Below are positions 7,171 through 15,815 of a DNA stretch of 35,630 nt, in pieces. How positions within the stretch are numbered: position 1 is the first letter of the stretch; each line of letters starts with the position of its first letter. The stretch is from QQWI01 sp964522015 (lineage in GTDB: Bacteria > Bacillota > Clostridia > Peptostreptococcales > Acidaminobacteraceae). Location: NCBI GenBank assembly GCA_964522015.1, contig CAZFST010000037.1:1-35630 (forward strand). Reading direction: 5' to 3'. The translations under genes were made by a program, and so were the position numbers. The notes below the pieces were generated by a model that ran no database searches, was not told where the DNA came from, and saw nothing but the letters and a program-made list of their open reading frames with translations.

Positions 7171-8289
7171 TTACAAGTATTTGAGCCAAGGCCAGGTTTT
7201 GTTGCCCTTGAGCCAGTAAAATGCATAACACAAGGGGAACAGAAGTAGGATGACCAGGATCCATATCCCATAGGTCCATAAGAGGTTCAGGCCTCTAAAG
7301 TCTGGGTACAAGTAGTCGATTGCGTGGCGAAGGCCATCAATCAGCGGCAAGTGAAGAACATAGAAGAAAAGTGGCACGCGACCGAAGATGGTCAGCGGGC
7401 CATTTTTTTTTGCCTTCTCCAAGGCGACGAGGGCCAGTAAGCTAGGACCTAGGGTCATGGCCAGGTAAATGAGGGAAGGTGGGTACTTTTCACAGTTGAA
7501 GAAGCTCATGATCGTTTGAAGTGCGCTTGGATAGGGCTTCCATGGAACGGGGTCCCCGTAGACGTTGATGAACCGCAACACAAAGAATCCGACAATCAGG
7601 GCGCTGCCAAGGGTCATAAGCCACTGATTTCGTTCCGTTTTGGGTTTTTGCATCAGAGGCCCCAGACCAAAACCGAGCCCCATCACGGCGACCCAAGGTA
7701 CGAGGGGGTACACAACATACACTTGCTTCATGCCAAGACCAAAGCCCAGATTTGTACTGAAGCTGGTTGCGCTGACGTGGAGAAGGCTCCATATCGAACT
7801 CAGCGCTTCTGATTGAGCGCTATAGGCAAGGTAATCGAGGGCATCCAGGCCATTGTGCCCGATAATCAGTAAAATGCTGATTACGAGGACATAGGTGGGC
7901 CTGAGCCATATGCCGGCTGCCATTACAATCATGGAGACACCCAGTGCCCATATCACCTGAAGGAGAAAGGTGTTGCTGCCGCCGGTCCAAATCCTTGAGA
8001 ACAGAGTGAGTTCAAGGCCAATCAGCAGAAGTCCTCGTAGGACTAGGTAGCGACTTGTTGCCTTAGGCCCTGATTTCTGTAGGGCAAAAAATAGGCTCAT
8101 CCCTGCTAGCATAAAAAAGACTGGGGCACAAAAATGGGTCACCCATCGGGTTGCGAAGAGGGCTGGTGTTGTGCGTAAGATGTCCGTGGGTAGAATGATG
8201 CTATTGTGCCAAAAATCCCTGACATGGTCCAATCCCATCAGCCCGACGGCTAGGCCCCGCAATCTATCTATCGATTTTAGCCTCTCCAT
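7171..8289 (-). CDS. DUF1624/HGSNAT-like membrane acyltransferase-family protein
   Basis: A 372-residue polytopic membrane protein of the DUF1624 family, related to the catalytic domain of heparan-alpha-glucosaminide N-acetyltransferase. The N-terminal signature is visible: RLKSIDRLRGLAVGLMGLDH, then a helix ending in CAPVFFMLAG near residue 60. About nine or ten further helices follow, ending with a basic tail. Bacterial members are thought to move acyl groups across or at the membrane, but substrates are mostly unknown. The start is the ATG whose first base is 8289, because an AGGAGG site precedes it by about 8 bases; a TTG at 8307 would overlap that site. It diverges from the sugar operon and shows no operon partner on its strand. 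Confidence 0.8.
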   Translation of the reverse strand: MERLKSIDRLRGLAVGLMGLDHVRDFWHNSIILPTDILRTTPALFATRWVTHFCAPVFFMLAGMSLFFALQKSGPKATSRYLVLRGLLLIGLELTLFSRIWTGGSNTFLLQVIWALGVSMIVMAAGIWLRPTYVLVISILLIIGHNGLDALDYLAYSAQSEALSSIWSLLHVSATSFSTNLGFGLGMKQVYVVYPLVPWVAVMGLGFGLGPLMQKPKTERNQWLMTLGSALIVGFFVLRFINVYGDPVPWKPYPSALQTIMSFFNCEKYPPSLIYLAMTLGPSLLALVALEKAKKNGPLTIFGRVPLFFYVLHLPLIDGLRHAIDYLYPDFRGLNLLWTYGIWILVILLLFPLCYAFYWLKGNKTWPWLKYL

Positions 8290-8415
8290 ATGCCTTAGCC
8301 TCCTCAATGACTTCTGATTATTATAGACAATACCCTTTTTAGGGGTTGATTAATACAAACTTCAGAATTGTTCGACAAATACAACATAAGGACATATGAA
8401 AGTGACATAAATTCA

Positions 8416-8465
8416 TTTCTTGTTTAAAAATATAGGACTATAATTGGCTTTATTAAACATGTTTA
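8416..8465 (+). promoter_or_regulatory. promoter and palindromic operator candidate of the first sugar operon
   Basis: TATAAT at 8439-8444 is a perfect -10 hexamer; the hexamer 17 bases upstream (8416-8421, TTTCTT) is a poor -35, so an activator may be needed. About 9 bp after the -10 lies the perfect 12-bp palindrome TAAACATGTTTA (8454-8465), placed where a repressor would block initiation. Its A-rich half sites with a central dyad resemble LacI-type sugar operators, but the regulator is not identified. Confidence 0.5.
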
Positions 8466-8503
8466 GTGAAGGAACAACACAATAAAATATTGAGGGGGAT
8501 TAC

Positions 8504-10183
8504 ATGAACAAGCGCATATTAGCAATTTTCATGGTATTTGTGATGGGCATCGGTCTATTGACAGGCTGTCAGCAAAAGGCTGCAGCGGCGGCACCTGCTG
8601 CTGTTGACACTGTCATTGAAACTGCGGAAACCAATGATTTCGGATGGGAAATGCCTGTAAAGACCATCGACATCACCTATTACAAAAAGGGCCAAAGCAA
8701 TCCAGATAAGGTTGAGAAAAACACAGCAATCATGAAGAAATACCTACTCGACACGTTCAACGTTAACATCAACAAGGTTGTCTATGATACTGATGCCAAT
8801 GAAAGATTCAACCTGATGCTCACTTCTGGGGATTATCCTGCTGTGATGACGGGGTTAAAAAAAGCTGATGTGATTAGAATGCAGCAACTTGGAAAGTTGA
8901 TTGATATGACCCCTTATGTAGATAAAATCGGGACAAATATCAAATCTGAACTCGGCGATCAGTATGGCAGATATCTTGATGCTGATGGCAAGATCATTGG
9001 TTTGCCCTATGGTTGGGGAATGCTCCCGATTCCGGATTATTCGGCTCACTTGAGACTTGATTGGTATAAAGAATTGGGTTCACCTAAAATTGAAACCCCA
9101 GAGGACTATTATGCTGTGCTTAAGGATATGCTAAAAGCCCATCCGACTGGTGCAGACGGTAAAAAAGCCTACGCCCTTTCTTGGAGCGATGCGGGATCCG
9201 ACATGGTTTATGGCATCAACACCGTCGCTGGCGTATGGGGACTCAAGGACGGCTACAAGGAAGATGCAGACCACAATTTGGTCCACTGGATCAATACAGA
9301 TGAAGGTAAAGAATTCACGCAGTTCTATAACCAGGTTTATAGAGATGGCATGTTTGACCCTGATGCTTTCTCAAATAAGTACGAAGACTGGAAAACCAAG
9401 TTTTCTGGCGAAAGAATATTGGGACATATCGGCTCTTGGTGGCAGAGCTGGGATTCTGGTCATGAAATATGGCAAAAGACAAATCCTAACTGGCAAGAGG
9501 AGCAACGGTTCGTTCAGATCAAGATCAAGGATGCTGAAGCGGAAGCGGCTTATTTGTCAGCTAAAGATACAACCGGCTGGGGCTACACTGTGTTGACAGA
9601 CAAGTGTACAAATCCTGCAGAAGTCATCAAGTTTTTGGACTTCTCCATGACCCCAAATGGCACTAGACTGATGGCGTGGGGTGTTCCCAATACACCAGAT
9701 TCAAACTGGATGATTGAAAAAGGCAACTGGAGTTTCAACGAGACAGCAAAGGCCGCAATCATTGATTCAAGTTATGATTATGATGCACACGATCTACTTG
9801 GACCAAATCAGTACTGGCTAACCCATGGACAAGGGTCTATGAGCGATAATCCAAAGGTGAATGCCTGGATAGATCAATGCTTTAACGATGAGGCCAAATG
9901 GAAAAAGCTTATGGCTGATAACTTGGCAGATACCATCTATGACAACTCAGCTATGGCGCAAATAGACTTTTTGCCAGATAATCCAGTGACGATTCAAAAG
10001 CAGCAAATTGAAGATATCATTGTTTCTTCTTGGAGCAAAACAGTTCTCAGTAAGACAGAAGAAGAGTTTGAGAAGAATTATGCTCAAATGAAGGAAGCCC
10101 TTAACAAGGCTGGGATCAGAGATTTAGAAGCGTATATGACCCAAGAGTACAATAAGAATTTAACCAATTGGGCAAATAAATAG
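8504..10183 (+). CDS. extracellular solute-binding lipoprotein (LplA/YtcQ type)
   Basis: This 559-residue lipoprotein captures a sugar or oligosaccharide at the cell surface and passes it to the two permeases that follow. The signal peptide ends in the lipobox LLTGC, with the lipidated cysteine at residue 22, followed by an alanine-rich linker. The length, the WKTKFSGERILGHIGSWWQ segment and the many aromatic residues match the large family 1 binding proteins of the LplA/YtcQ type, which are longer than the common 420-residue class. The start ATG 8504 has GAGGGGG 7 bases upstream. The gene is first in the operon and is followed by a stem-loop (10193-10214), a layout that often keeps the binding protein more abundant than the permeases. 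Confidence 0.9.
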   Translation: MNKRILAIFMVFVMGIGLLTGCQQKAAAAAPAAVDTVIETAETNDFGWEMPVKTIDITYYKKGQSNPDKVEKNTAIMKKYLLDTFNVNINKVVYDTDANERFNLMLTSGDYPAVMTGLKKADVIRMQQLGKLIDMTPYVDKIGTNIKSELGDQYGRYLDADGKIIGLPYGWGMLPIPDYSAHLRLDWYKELGSPKIETPEDYYAVLKDMLKAHPTGADGKKAYALSWSDAGSDMVYGINTVAGVWGLKDGYKEDADHNLVHWINTDEGKEFTQFYNQVYRDGMFDPDAFSNKYEDWKTKFSGERILGHIGSWWQSWDSGHEIWQKTNPNWQEEQRFVQIKIKDAEAEAAYLSAKDTTGWGYTVLTDKCTNPAEVIKFLDFSMTPNGTRLMAWGVPNTPDSNWMIEKGNWSFNETAKAAIIDSSYDYDAHDLLGPNQYWLTHGQGSMSDNPKVNAWIDQCFNDEAKWKKLMADNLADTIYDNSAMAQIDFLPDNPVTIQKQQIEDIIVSSWSKTVLSKTEEEFEKNYAQMKEALNKAGIRDLEAYMTQEYNKNLTNWANK

Positions 10184-10192
10184 GTTTAAGAT

Positions 10193-10214
10193 AATGGGGG
10201 GGCGACCTCCCATT
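10193..10214 (+). other. intercistronic stem-loop after the binding-protein gene
   Basis: AATGGG-type bases at 10193-10201 pair with CCTCCCATT (10206-10214) around a short loop. No T-run follows, and the next gene starts 38 bp later, so it is more likely an mRNA-stabilising or partial attenuation element than a full terminator. A similar element follows the second binding-protein gene (22948-22976). Confidence 0.55.
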
Positions 10215-10251
10215 CCTTATATTCAGTTTTAATATGATCGGAGGTCAAGGG

Positions 10252-11223
10252 ATGGATGAGATACTACCATCAAAGGAAATCACAGTTACCAAGAAACGCT
10301 CATTAACCATGCAATTGAACAAAATAAAAAGAAATCTATTGAGAGAAAAACAGATTTGGATACTTTGCCTGCCCATTATTGTTTGGGTATTGGTGTTTGC
10401 TTATTATCCCATGTATGGCCTGCTGATGGCTTTTGTTCATTACGTTCCTGGGCAAGAGATACTGGCGTGCGATTGGGCGGGTCTTTTCTACTTCAAGCAA
10501 TTCATCAACGCCCCTGATTTTTTGCAGATTCTAAGAAACACCTTGGTCATCAGCGGGTTAAATCTATTAGTGGGGTTTCCTGCGCCGATTATTCTGGCCC
10601 TGCTGATTAACGAACTGAAGCTGAAATTCTTTAAAAAGACAGTGCAAACGTTCTCTTATCTACCGTACTTCATATCTTGGGTAGTTGCAGCCAGTCTGAT
10701 ATTCTCCTTTTTGGGCAGCGATGGCATACTGACCAACCTTTTGATCAAGACGGGGCTCATTGATCCTCAGACCTCTTTTTTTGGAGAGGGTAAATACTTT
10801 TGGGGAATCATTACCGCCGCCAATGTGTGGAAAAATGTAGGCTGGTCCTCAATTATCTATCTGTCTGCAATGGCAGGTATTGACGGCCATCTCTATGAAG
10901 CCGCAGCAGTCGATGGCTTAGGGAGGCTCGGAATGGTTTGGCATATCACTTTGCCAAGCATCCGCACCACCATTGTCCTACTGCTGATTCTCAGTATCGG
11001 CAGCATTCTCAATGCTGGTTTTGAGCAGCAACTTCTCATGGGATCCCCGCAGACCAGAGATTATTGGGACGTTATTGATACGTACTCTTACCGTTATGGT
11101 ATACAAATGGGCAGATATTCCTATGCGACTGCTGTAGGTCTCATCAAATCAACCATCGGACTCTCACTTGTCTTTTTCGCCAATTGGCTAAGCAAGAAGA
11201 AGCTCGATATTTCAGTGATGTAG
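10252..11223 (+). CDS. sugar ABC transporter permease (LplB-type)
   Basis: This 323-residue inner-membrane protein is one half of the translocation channel for the first sugar importer. It has six membrane helices, and its cytoplasmic EAA loop, which contacts the ATPase, reads YEAAAVDGLGRLGMVWHITLP near residues 218-238. Segments such as SYLPYFISWVV are typical of the LplB/YtePl-like permeases that pair with large LplA-type binding proteins. ATG 10252 is chosen because GGAGG at 10240-10244 is 7 bases upstream; the in-frame ATG at 10234 lies before that site and is unlikely. It is followed after 24 bp by the second permease. No ATPase gene is found in the operon. Confidence 0.92.
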   Translation: MDEILPSKEITVTKKRSLTMQLNKIKRNLLREKQIWILCLPIIVWVLVFAYYPMYGLLMAFVHYVPGQEILACDWAGLFYFKQFINAPDFLQILRNTLVISGLNLLVGFPAPIILALLINELKLKFFKKTVQTFSYLPYFISWVVAASLIFSFLGSDGILTNLLIKTGLIDPQTSFFGEGKYFWGIITAANVWKNVGWSSIIYLSAMAGIDGHLYEAAAVDGLGRLGMVWHITLPSIRTTIVLLLILSIGSILNAGFEQQLLMGSPQTRDYWDVIDTYSYRYGIQMGRYSYATAVGLIKSTIGLSLVFFANWLSKKKLDISVM

Positions 11224-11247
11224 ACATATGAAGGCGAGGTAAATGAA

Positions 11248-12144
11248 GTGGAAAGAACTTATCTGAGAACCGGTTGGAAAGACAGGATTTTTGATGCATT
11301 CAATGTGATTGTCTTATCCTTGCTCATTGTTGTCATGCTTTATCCTTTTTTGAATCAAATCGCTATTTCATTCAACGATAGCGCTGATACTGTCAGAGGT
11401 GGCATTACCATTTGGCCGCGGAAGTTTTCTTTGGATGCTTACAGTTATATATTTCAGAATCAAGAACTGCTCAAAGCCTCACTCATATCTTTGTTGCGTG
11501 TGGTTGTAGGGACAAGCTTAAGCGTATTGGCAACAGCTCTGCTTGCCTATATCGTCACAATCAACGATTTCTCGGGGCGAAAATTCATGCGAAGACTTTT
11601 TATCATTACCATGTATTTTTCTGGTGGCTTGATTCCATTCTATCTGTTGATTGCGAAACTCAAAATGATCGATACCTTTACGGTCTTATGGCTTCCCGGA
11701 CTATTCAGCGCCTACCACATGCTGATTATGGCATCCTACATGCAGGGGATACCCGATTCTTTGGGGGAATCCGCCAGGCTTGACGGGGCAAGTGAATTCC
11801 GTATATTTTGGCAGATTATCTTACCGATCAGCGTTCCGGTTATTGCTGCGGTATCGGTTTTTACAGCTGTAGGCCACTGGAATTCATGGTTTGATTGTAT
11901 GATCTACAATCCCTCTGGCAACTGGGACACGCTGCAGGTGTATTTAAGAAGGATGCTCCTTGAAATCCAGGCGCTTCAAGGACTGAGAGACCAACAGATG
12001 GCGCAATCCCAGTATGCGGCGTTGACTGCACAGACTGTGAGAGCGGCAACAACAATTATCGTCACGGCACCGATTGCCCTTGTGTACCCGTTTTTCCAGA
12101 AGTATTTCATTTCGGGCATTACCATTGGTGCTGTCAAGGAATAA
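11248..12144 (+). CDS. sugar ABC transporter permease (LplC/YtcP-type)
   Basis: The second channel subunit of the importer has 298 residues and six membrane helices. The EAA loop reads GESARLDGASEFRIFWQIILP, near residues 172-192. It belongs to the carbohydrate permease family that includes LplC and YtcP, and would form a heterodimer with the preceding permease. Translation starts at GTG 11248, with GAGG 8 bases upstream. After the stop, a small stem (GTGCA 12152-12156 with TGCAC 12160-12164) lies in the 51-bp gap before the glycosidase gene. Confidence 0.92.
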   Translation: MERTYLRTGWKDRIFDAFNVIVLSLLIVVMLYPFLNQIAISFNDSADTVRGGITIWPRKFSLDAYSYIFQNQELLKASLISLLRVVVGTSLSVLATALLAYIVTINDFSGRKFMRRLFIITMYFSGGLIPFYLLIAKLKMIDTFTVLWLPGLFSAYHMLIMASYMQGIPDSLGESARLDGASEFRIFWQIILPISVPVIAAVSVFTAVGHWNSWFDCMIYNPSGNWDTLQVYLRRMLLEIQALQGLRDQQMAQSQYAALTAQTVRAATTIIVTAPIALVYPFFQKYFISGITIGAVKE

Positions 12145-12195
12145 AGAAGCGGTGCAAAGTGCACAGTGTGAAGTCAGAAGGAAGAGGAGCTTGCA

Positions 12196-13599
12196 ATGGG
12201 GGACGAGTTTAAAGTCGGCAGAATCGTGTTAGCATCATCAGATCACCGATTGGTGACTGGTTTCAATTGGGCAAAAAAACAGGCCCTTGATTATGTTCAC
12301 TGGGATGATCCAGTAGGAAAATGGTATGAAGCAGCTCTTCCGGGCCGTGGCGCATTTTGCATGCGTGATGTTTCACATCAAAGCATGGGTGCTCATATCT
12401 TAGGACTTGAAGGGCATACAAAAAATATGCTCAAGAAATTCGCTGAAAATATCAGCGATTCTAAGGATTGGTGCAGTTATTGGGAAATAAACCGAGAAGA
12501 CTTGCCTGCGCCGATTGATTATAAAAGTGATTCTAACTTTTGGTATAACTTGCCTGCGAATTTTGATGTCTTACAATGTTGTTTAAAGCAGTATCAATGG
12601 ACGGGAGACCGGGATTATATAGAAGACCCCTTGTTTCTGAACTTTTACAACAGAACAGTGGACGACTTTGTTAAACGGTGGGATGCCAGTGGTGATGGTT
12701 TGCTTGAACACCAAGGCACGCTGCCCCATAGAGGCATTGCATCTTATCTTGAAGGACAAATAGGTAAGAAAGAGATTCGGACTGCCAGTGATTTGATTGC
12801 TGCCCAGTATGCAGGTTATGCTGCCTATGCAACCATTATGGAACTTAACGATGAATTTGAAAAAAGTTATGTCTATCAAAAAAAAGCAAATGCCTTAAGA
12901 CACATGTTCAATGACTCTTGGTGGAACAAAGAGCAAAGGGCTTTTTATACGGCGCATTTTAAAGATGGCACCACAGCTATCGTCCCTGAAAGTAAAGCAA
13001 ACCAATGCAATGAATTGGTAACACCTTTACCGCTCTATTTCAAGCTAGTGGAGACCGGCCATAAATCGGAGGCGGCGATTGGGATTCTTCTCGCTTGTGA
13101 AAGTGCTAATGTCGAAACGAAATCTCATTTTCCAGAGGTCTTATTCCAATATGGCTACAATGAAGCTGCTTACCAAATGCTGATGACGCTAGTGGATCCT
13201 GAACTTAAGAGAAGAGAGTATCCAGAGGTCTCGTACAGCGTCATGGGCAATATACTCAACGGGCTTGTAGGCATCTGTCCAGATGCGGCTGAGCGCCTTA
13301 TTGAAACTAAGCCAAGGCTGCCAAAGGGCATGGGGTGGATTTCTGTTAAGCATGTGCCTATCTTTGGAAATGAGATTTCTATAGACATCGTAAATGACGG
13401 CAATGTCATCTTTCGAAATAGCGGAATGGTATCAGTGATTTGGAAACCTACATTTAGAGGGGAATTCAAGGCTCTTATGCATAATGGCGCTAGACTGCCA
13501 GCATCCCAGGAAATAGGGGAGGATGGACATGTCTATAGTTATTGTAAAATCACGGTTGAAGGCGGAAGGATCCATACTGTTTGTAGGGGAGACGTGTGA
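12196..13599 (+). CDS. putative (alpha/alpha)6-toroid glycosidase, family unassigned
   Basis: A 467-residue protein without signal peptide, so cytoplasmic. It has the look of a six-hairpin glycosidase: paired helices throughout residues about 30-380, aromatic- and acid-rich segments such as FWYNLPANFDV (about residues 115-125) and WDASGDGLLEHQG (about 157-170), and a small beta domain at the C-terminus (about 385-467). These resemble alpha-L-rhamnosidase/debranching-type enzymes in general shape, but I cannot assign a GH family or name catalytic residues. Position right after the permeases suggests it cleaves the imported oligosaccharide. ATG 12196 follows GAGGAG. The stop overlaps the next start (TGATG). 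Confidence 0.65.
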   Translation: MGDEFKVGRIVLASSDHRLVTGFNWAKKQALDYVHWDDPVGKWYEAALPGRGAFCMRDVSHQSMGAHILGLEGHTKNMLKKFAENISDSKDWCSYWEINREDLPAPIDYKSDSNFWYNLPANFDVLQCCLKQYQWTGDRDYIEDPLFLNFYNRTVDDFVKRWDASGDGLLEHQGTLPHRGIASYLEGQIGKKEIRTASDLIAAQYAGYAAYATIMELNDEFEKSYVYQKKANALRHMFNDSWWNKEQRAFYTAHFKDGTTAIVPESKANQCNELVTPLPLYFKLVETGHKSEAAIGILLACESANVETKSHFPEVLFQYGYNEAAYQMLMTLVDPELKRREYPEVSYSVMGNILNGLVGICPDAAERLIETKPRLPKGMGWISVKHVPIFGNEISIDIVNDGNVIFRNSGMVSVIWKPTFRGEFKALMHNGARLPASQEIGEDGHVYSYCKITVEGGRIHTVCRGDV

Positions 13600-14285
13600 T
13601 GGGGGCTGATAAGGGATTTCGAAAGAATGGTTTCACCATGGCGGTGGACTATTTCTACTGTCTTTTTGCAGGCAATTTCTTTTTCGCTTTGATGAATATC
13701 CCCCTTTTGGGACTCCTATTTTTTACTGCTGCACCAAGGTCTTATGAAGCGAGCGTACTGGAAATCTTCTTGTGCTGCTGGCCTGTGGGACCTGGCCTAG
13801 TTGGACTCCTGGGTACCATGGGGAAACTTATCAGATATCAAGATGCGCAGGCCGCCAGAAATTTCTTTAGAACATATCGTGATAATTTTTTGCAGACCTT
13901 GGTGATATGGACAATCCAACTGAGTCTATTGATCGTCCTGTATGTAGACATCAAAAGCGCTACAGGTTCTTTCAGCCTGCTCTATGGGGTGTTATTTTTT
14001 GTGGTGACGATGGCGGGTTTCTATGCATTTCCCATCTTGTCTAGATACCATATCAACACACGATCCGTGCTCGTAATCGCAACAGTCAGCATCTTTAAAC
14101 AATTTAAAACGACTCTGACCATGGTAATGACCCTTATAGCCAATCTGATGATTTATAGCTTTATTCCAAGCATTTGGATTTTGGTCATAATGAGTTCTCT
14201 GTGCCTTCTAATCATGATGGCGCAAAACGAATTCCTAAGCAAGCTTGATCAGAAGACCAAGCTTGATGGCAAGATACAAGCTTAA
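13599..14285 (+). CDS. DUF624 (YesL-like) membrane protein
   Basis: A 228-residue membrane protein with five hydrophobic segments, matching the DUF624/YesL family by the N-terminal FYCLFAGNFFFALMNIPLL and the FFRTYRDNF segment near residue 90. Members are commonly encoded beside LplABC- or Ytc-type sugar importers; the molecular function is unknown. ATG 13599 overlaps the previous stop by one base, with GGGGA 8 bases upstream. The last codons (KLDQKTKLDGKIQA) are written by a degenerate 19-bp tandem repeat that carries on past the stop, so the C-terminus may have been altered by repeat expansion. Confidence 0.85.
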   Translation: MGADKGFRKNGFTMAVDYFYCLFAGNFFFALMNIPLLGLLFFTAAPRSYEASVLEIFLCCWPVGPGLVGLLGTMGKLIRYQDAQAARNFFRTYRDNFLQTLVIWTIQLSLLIVLYVDIKSATGSFSLLYGVLFFVVTMAGFYAFPILSRYHINTRSVLVIATVSIFKQFKTTLTMVMTLIANLMIYSFIPSIWILVIMSSLCLLIMMAQNEFLSKLDQKTKLDGKIQA

Positions 14286-14334
14286 TGGTAAATTACAAAC
14301 TCGGTGGCAAGATACAAGCTAGGTGTAAAGTAAC
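14245..14334 (+). repeat. degenerate 19-bp tandem repeat across a gene end
   Basis: Five units in a row: 14245-14262 (18 bp), 14263-14281, 14282-14300, 14301-14319, and a partial 14320-14334. Units 2 and 4 share TGGCAAGATACAAGC exactly; the others diverge. The first two units are coding and the stop codon falls at the start of unit 3. The rest of the gap (14335-14472) holds only the inverted repeat described next and an AGGAGG site. Confidence 0.75.
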
Positions 14335-14433
14335 ATGACTATCAATGCAGAAATAACATCAAACCATATGTTAATGACAAGGTTCCATGTACACAAGAGA
14401 GCAAAACTCTTAGACTGTATACGAGCAAATGCC

Positions 14434-14451
14434 TGTCGTTAATGAACGACA
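14434..14451 (+). promoter_or_regulatory. inverted repeat upstream of the GH4 gene
   Basis: TGTCGTT (14434-14440) and AACGACA (14445-14451) form a perfect 7-bp inverted repeat with AATG between, ending 21 bp before the GH4 start. It could be an operator or a short RNA stem exposing the AGGAGG site. No convincing promoter was found in the 187-bp gap, so read-through from upstream remains likely. Confidence 0.4.
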
Positions 14452-14472
14452 AAATACTAGAGGAGGCTTAAG

Positions 14473-15789
14473 ATGCCAAAAATTACGTTTATGGGTGCAG
14501 GAAGCACCATATTTGCAAAAAATGTTCTTGGTGATGTCATGCTGACACCTGCACTTCAATCTGCGGACATAGCGCTGTATGATATTAATCCGAAAAGATT
14601 AAAAGAGTCAGCGACCATTATCCGGAACATCAATAAGAATTCCAATGAGAATCGAGCGACCATCACAGAATACACGGATCGGAAAGAAGCTCTGAGAGGC
14701 GCACACTATGTGATCAATGCCATACAGGTCGGTGGGTACGAGCCATCCACAGTAATCGACTTTGAAATCCCTAAAAAATACGGCCTCCAGCAGACCATCG
14801 GAGATACCATCGGCATAGGCGGTATTTTCCGGGCACTGAGAACCATTCCTGTGCTGCTTGATTTTGCAAGGGATATGGAAGAGGTTTGCCCAGACGCATG
14901 GTTCTTAAATTACACAAACCCCATGTCAACCTTGACTGGCGCTTTGCTTAAAGCGACTAAGATTAAGACTGTAGGCCTTTGCCATAGCGTTCAGGTGTGT
15001 GCAGATCATCTTTTGAAGGGACTTGATATGGCCACTGATAATATACAGTACAAAATTGCTGGTATTAACCACATGGCATGGCTACTGGAAGTGACTCGAA
15101 ACGGGCTGGATCTTTACCCTGAAATCAAAGAGAAGGCATTAGCCAGAGAAGAAAAGCATGGTGACATGGTACGCTATGAGCTGATGAAGCAATTTGATTA
15201 TTATGTGACAGAGTCAAGCGAACACAATGCAGAGTACCTGCCCTACTTCATTAAAAGCAAATATCCTGAACTCATCGAAAGATTCAATATCCCCATCGAT
15301 GAATATCCAAGACGCTGCGTCAAACAGATCAGTGACTGGGAAAATCTAAGAGAGTCTTTGCTCAACAGTCATGATATCAAGCATACCAGAACTTCAGAGT
15401 ATGCATCTTACATCATGGAAGCAATGGAAACGAACATTCCCTATAAGATTGGTGGCAATGTGATGAATTCCGGATTGATTACAAACCTGCCTCACGACGC
15501 GGTGGTTGAAGTGCCTTGTCTAGTGGATGGCAGCGGCATAACACCTTGCTTTATAGGTGATCTGCCCCAACAGCTTGCAGCGCTCAATAGAACCAACATC
15601 AATACCCAACTGCTCACCATTGAGGCTGCATTGACTGGAAAACGTGAATTTATCTATCGTGCAGCGATGCTGGATCCCCATACATCATCGGAGCTATCAA
15701 TCGATGATATCAGAGCCTTGTGCGATGAGCTGATTGAGGCACATGGGGATTGGCTCCCGCAATTTGATTTGCAACAAAACGCCAACTAA
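14473..15789 (+). CDS. GH4 glycosidase, CHSV subgroup (alpha-galactosidase or alpha-glucosidase)
   Basis: A 438-residue glycoside hydrolase family 4 enzyme. These use NAD+ and a divalent metal to cleave glycosides by an oxidation-elimination mechanism. The NAD-binding turn GAGS is at residues 8-11. The metal-binding cysteine is C170 in the motif CHSVQ (170-174), and the partner histidine is H200 in GINHMAW. In this family the CHSV motif marks alpha-glucosidases and alpha-galactosidases that act on unphosphorylated sugars, unlike CHEx and CNxP types (6-phospho sugars) or CHGx types (uronic acids). No signal peptide, so it works in the cytoplasm on imported sugar, which agrees with an ABC rather than a PTS uptake route. 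ATG 14473 has AGGAGG upstream. Confidence 0.92.
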   Translation: MPKITFMGAGSTIFAKNVLGDVMLTPALQSADIALYDINPKRLKESATIIRNINKNSNENRATITEYTDRKEALRGAHYVINAIQVGGYEPSTVIDFEIPKKYGLQQTIGDTIGIGGIFRALRTIPVLLDFARDMEEVCPDAWFLNYTNPMSTLTGALLKATKIKTVGLCHSVQVCADHLLKGLDMATDNIQYKIAGINHMAWLLEVTRNGLDLYPEIKEKALAREEKHGDMVRYELMKQFDYYVTESSEHNAEYLPYFIKSKYPELIERFNIPIDEYPRRCVKQISDWENLRESLLNSHDIKHTRTSEYASYIMEAMETNIPYKIGGNVMNSGLITNLPHDAVVEVPCLVDGSGITPCFIGDLPQQLAALNRTNINTQLLTIEAALTGKREFIYRAAMLDPHTSSELSIDDIRALCDELIEAHGDWLPQFDLQQNAN

Positions 15790-15815
15790 AAAAGACAAGA
15801 GGTATGAAGGCATCC

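Noticed and set aside
9150..9596. 148-codon frame on the + strand
   Set aside because: It is an alternative frame inside the well-supported binding-protein gene and has low-quality, basic sequence.
14473..15789. 6-phospho-glycosidase or uronidase within GH4
   Set aside because: The motif is CHSV, not CHEx, CNxP or CHGx, and the operon has an ABC rather than a PTS transporter.
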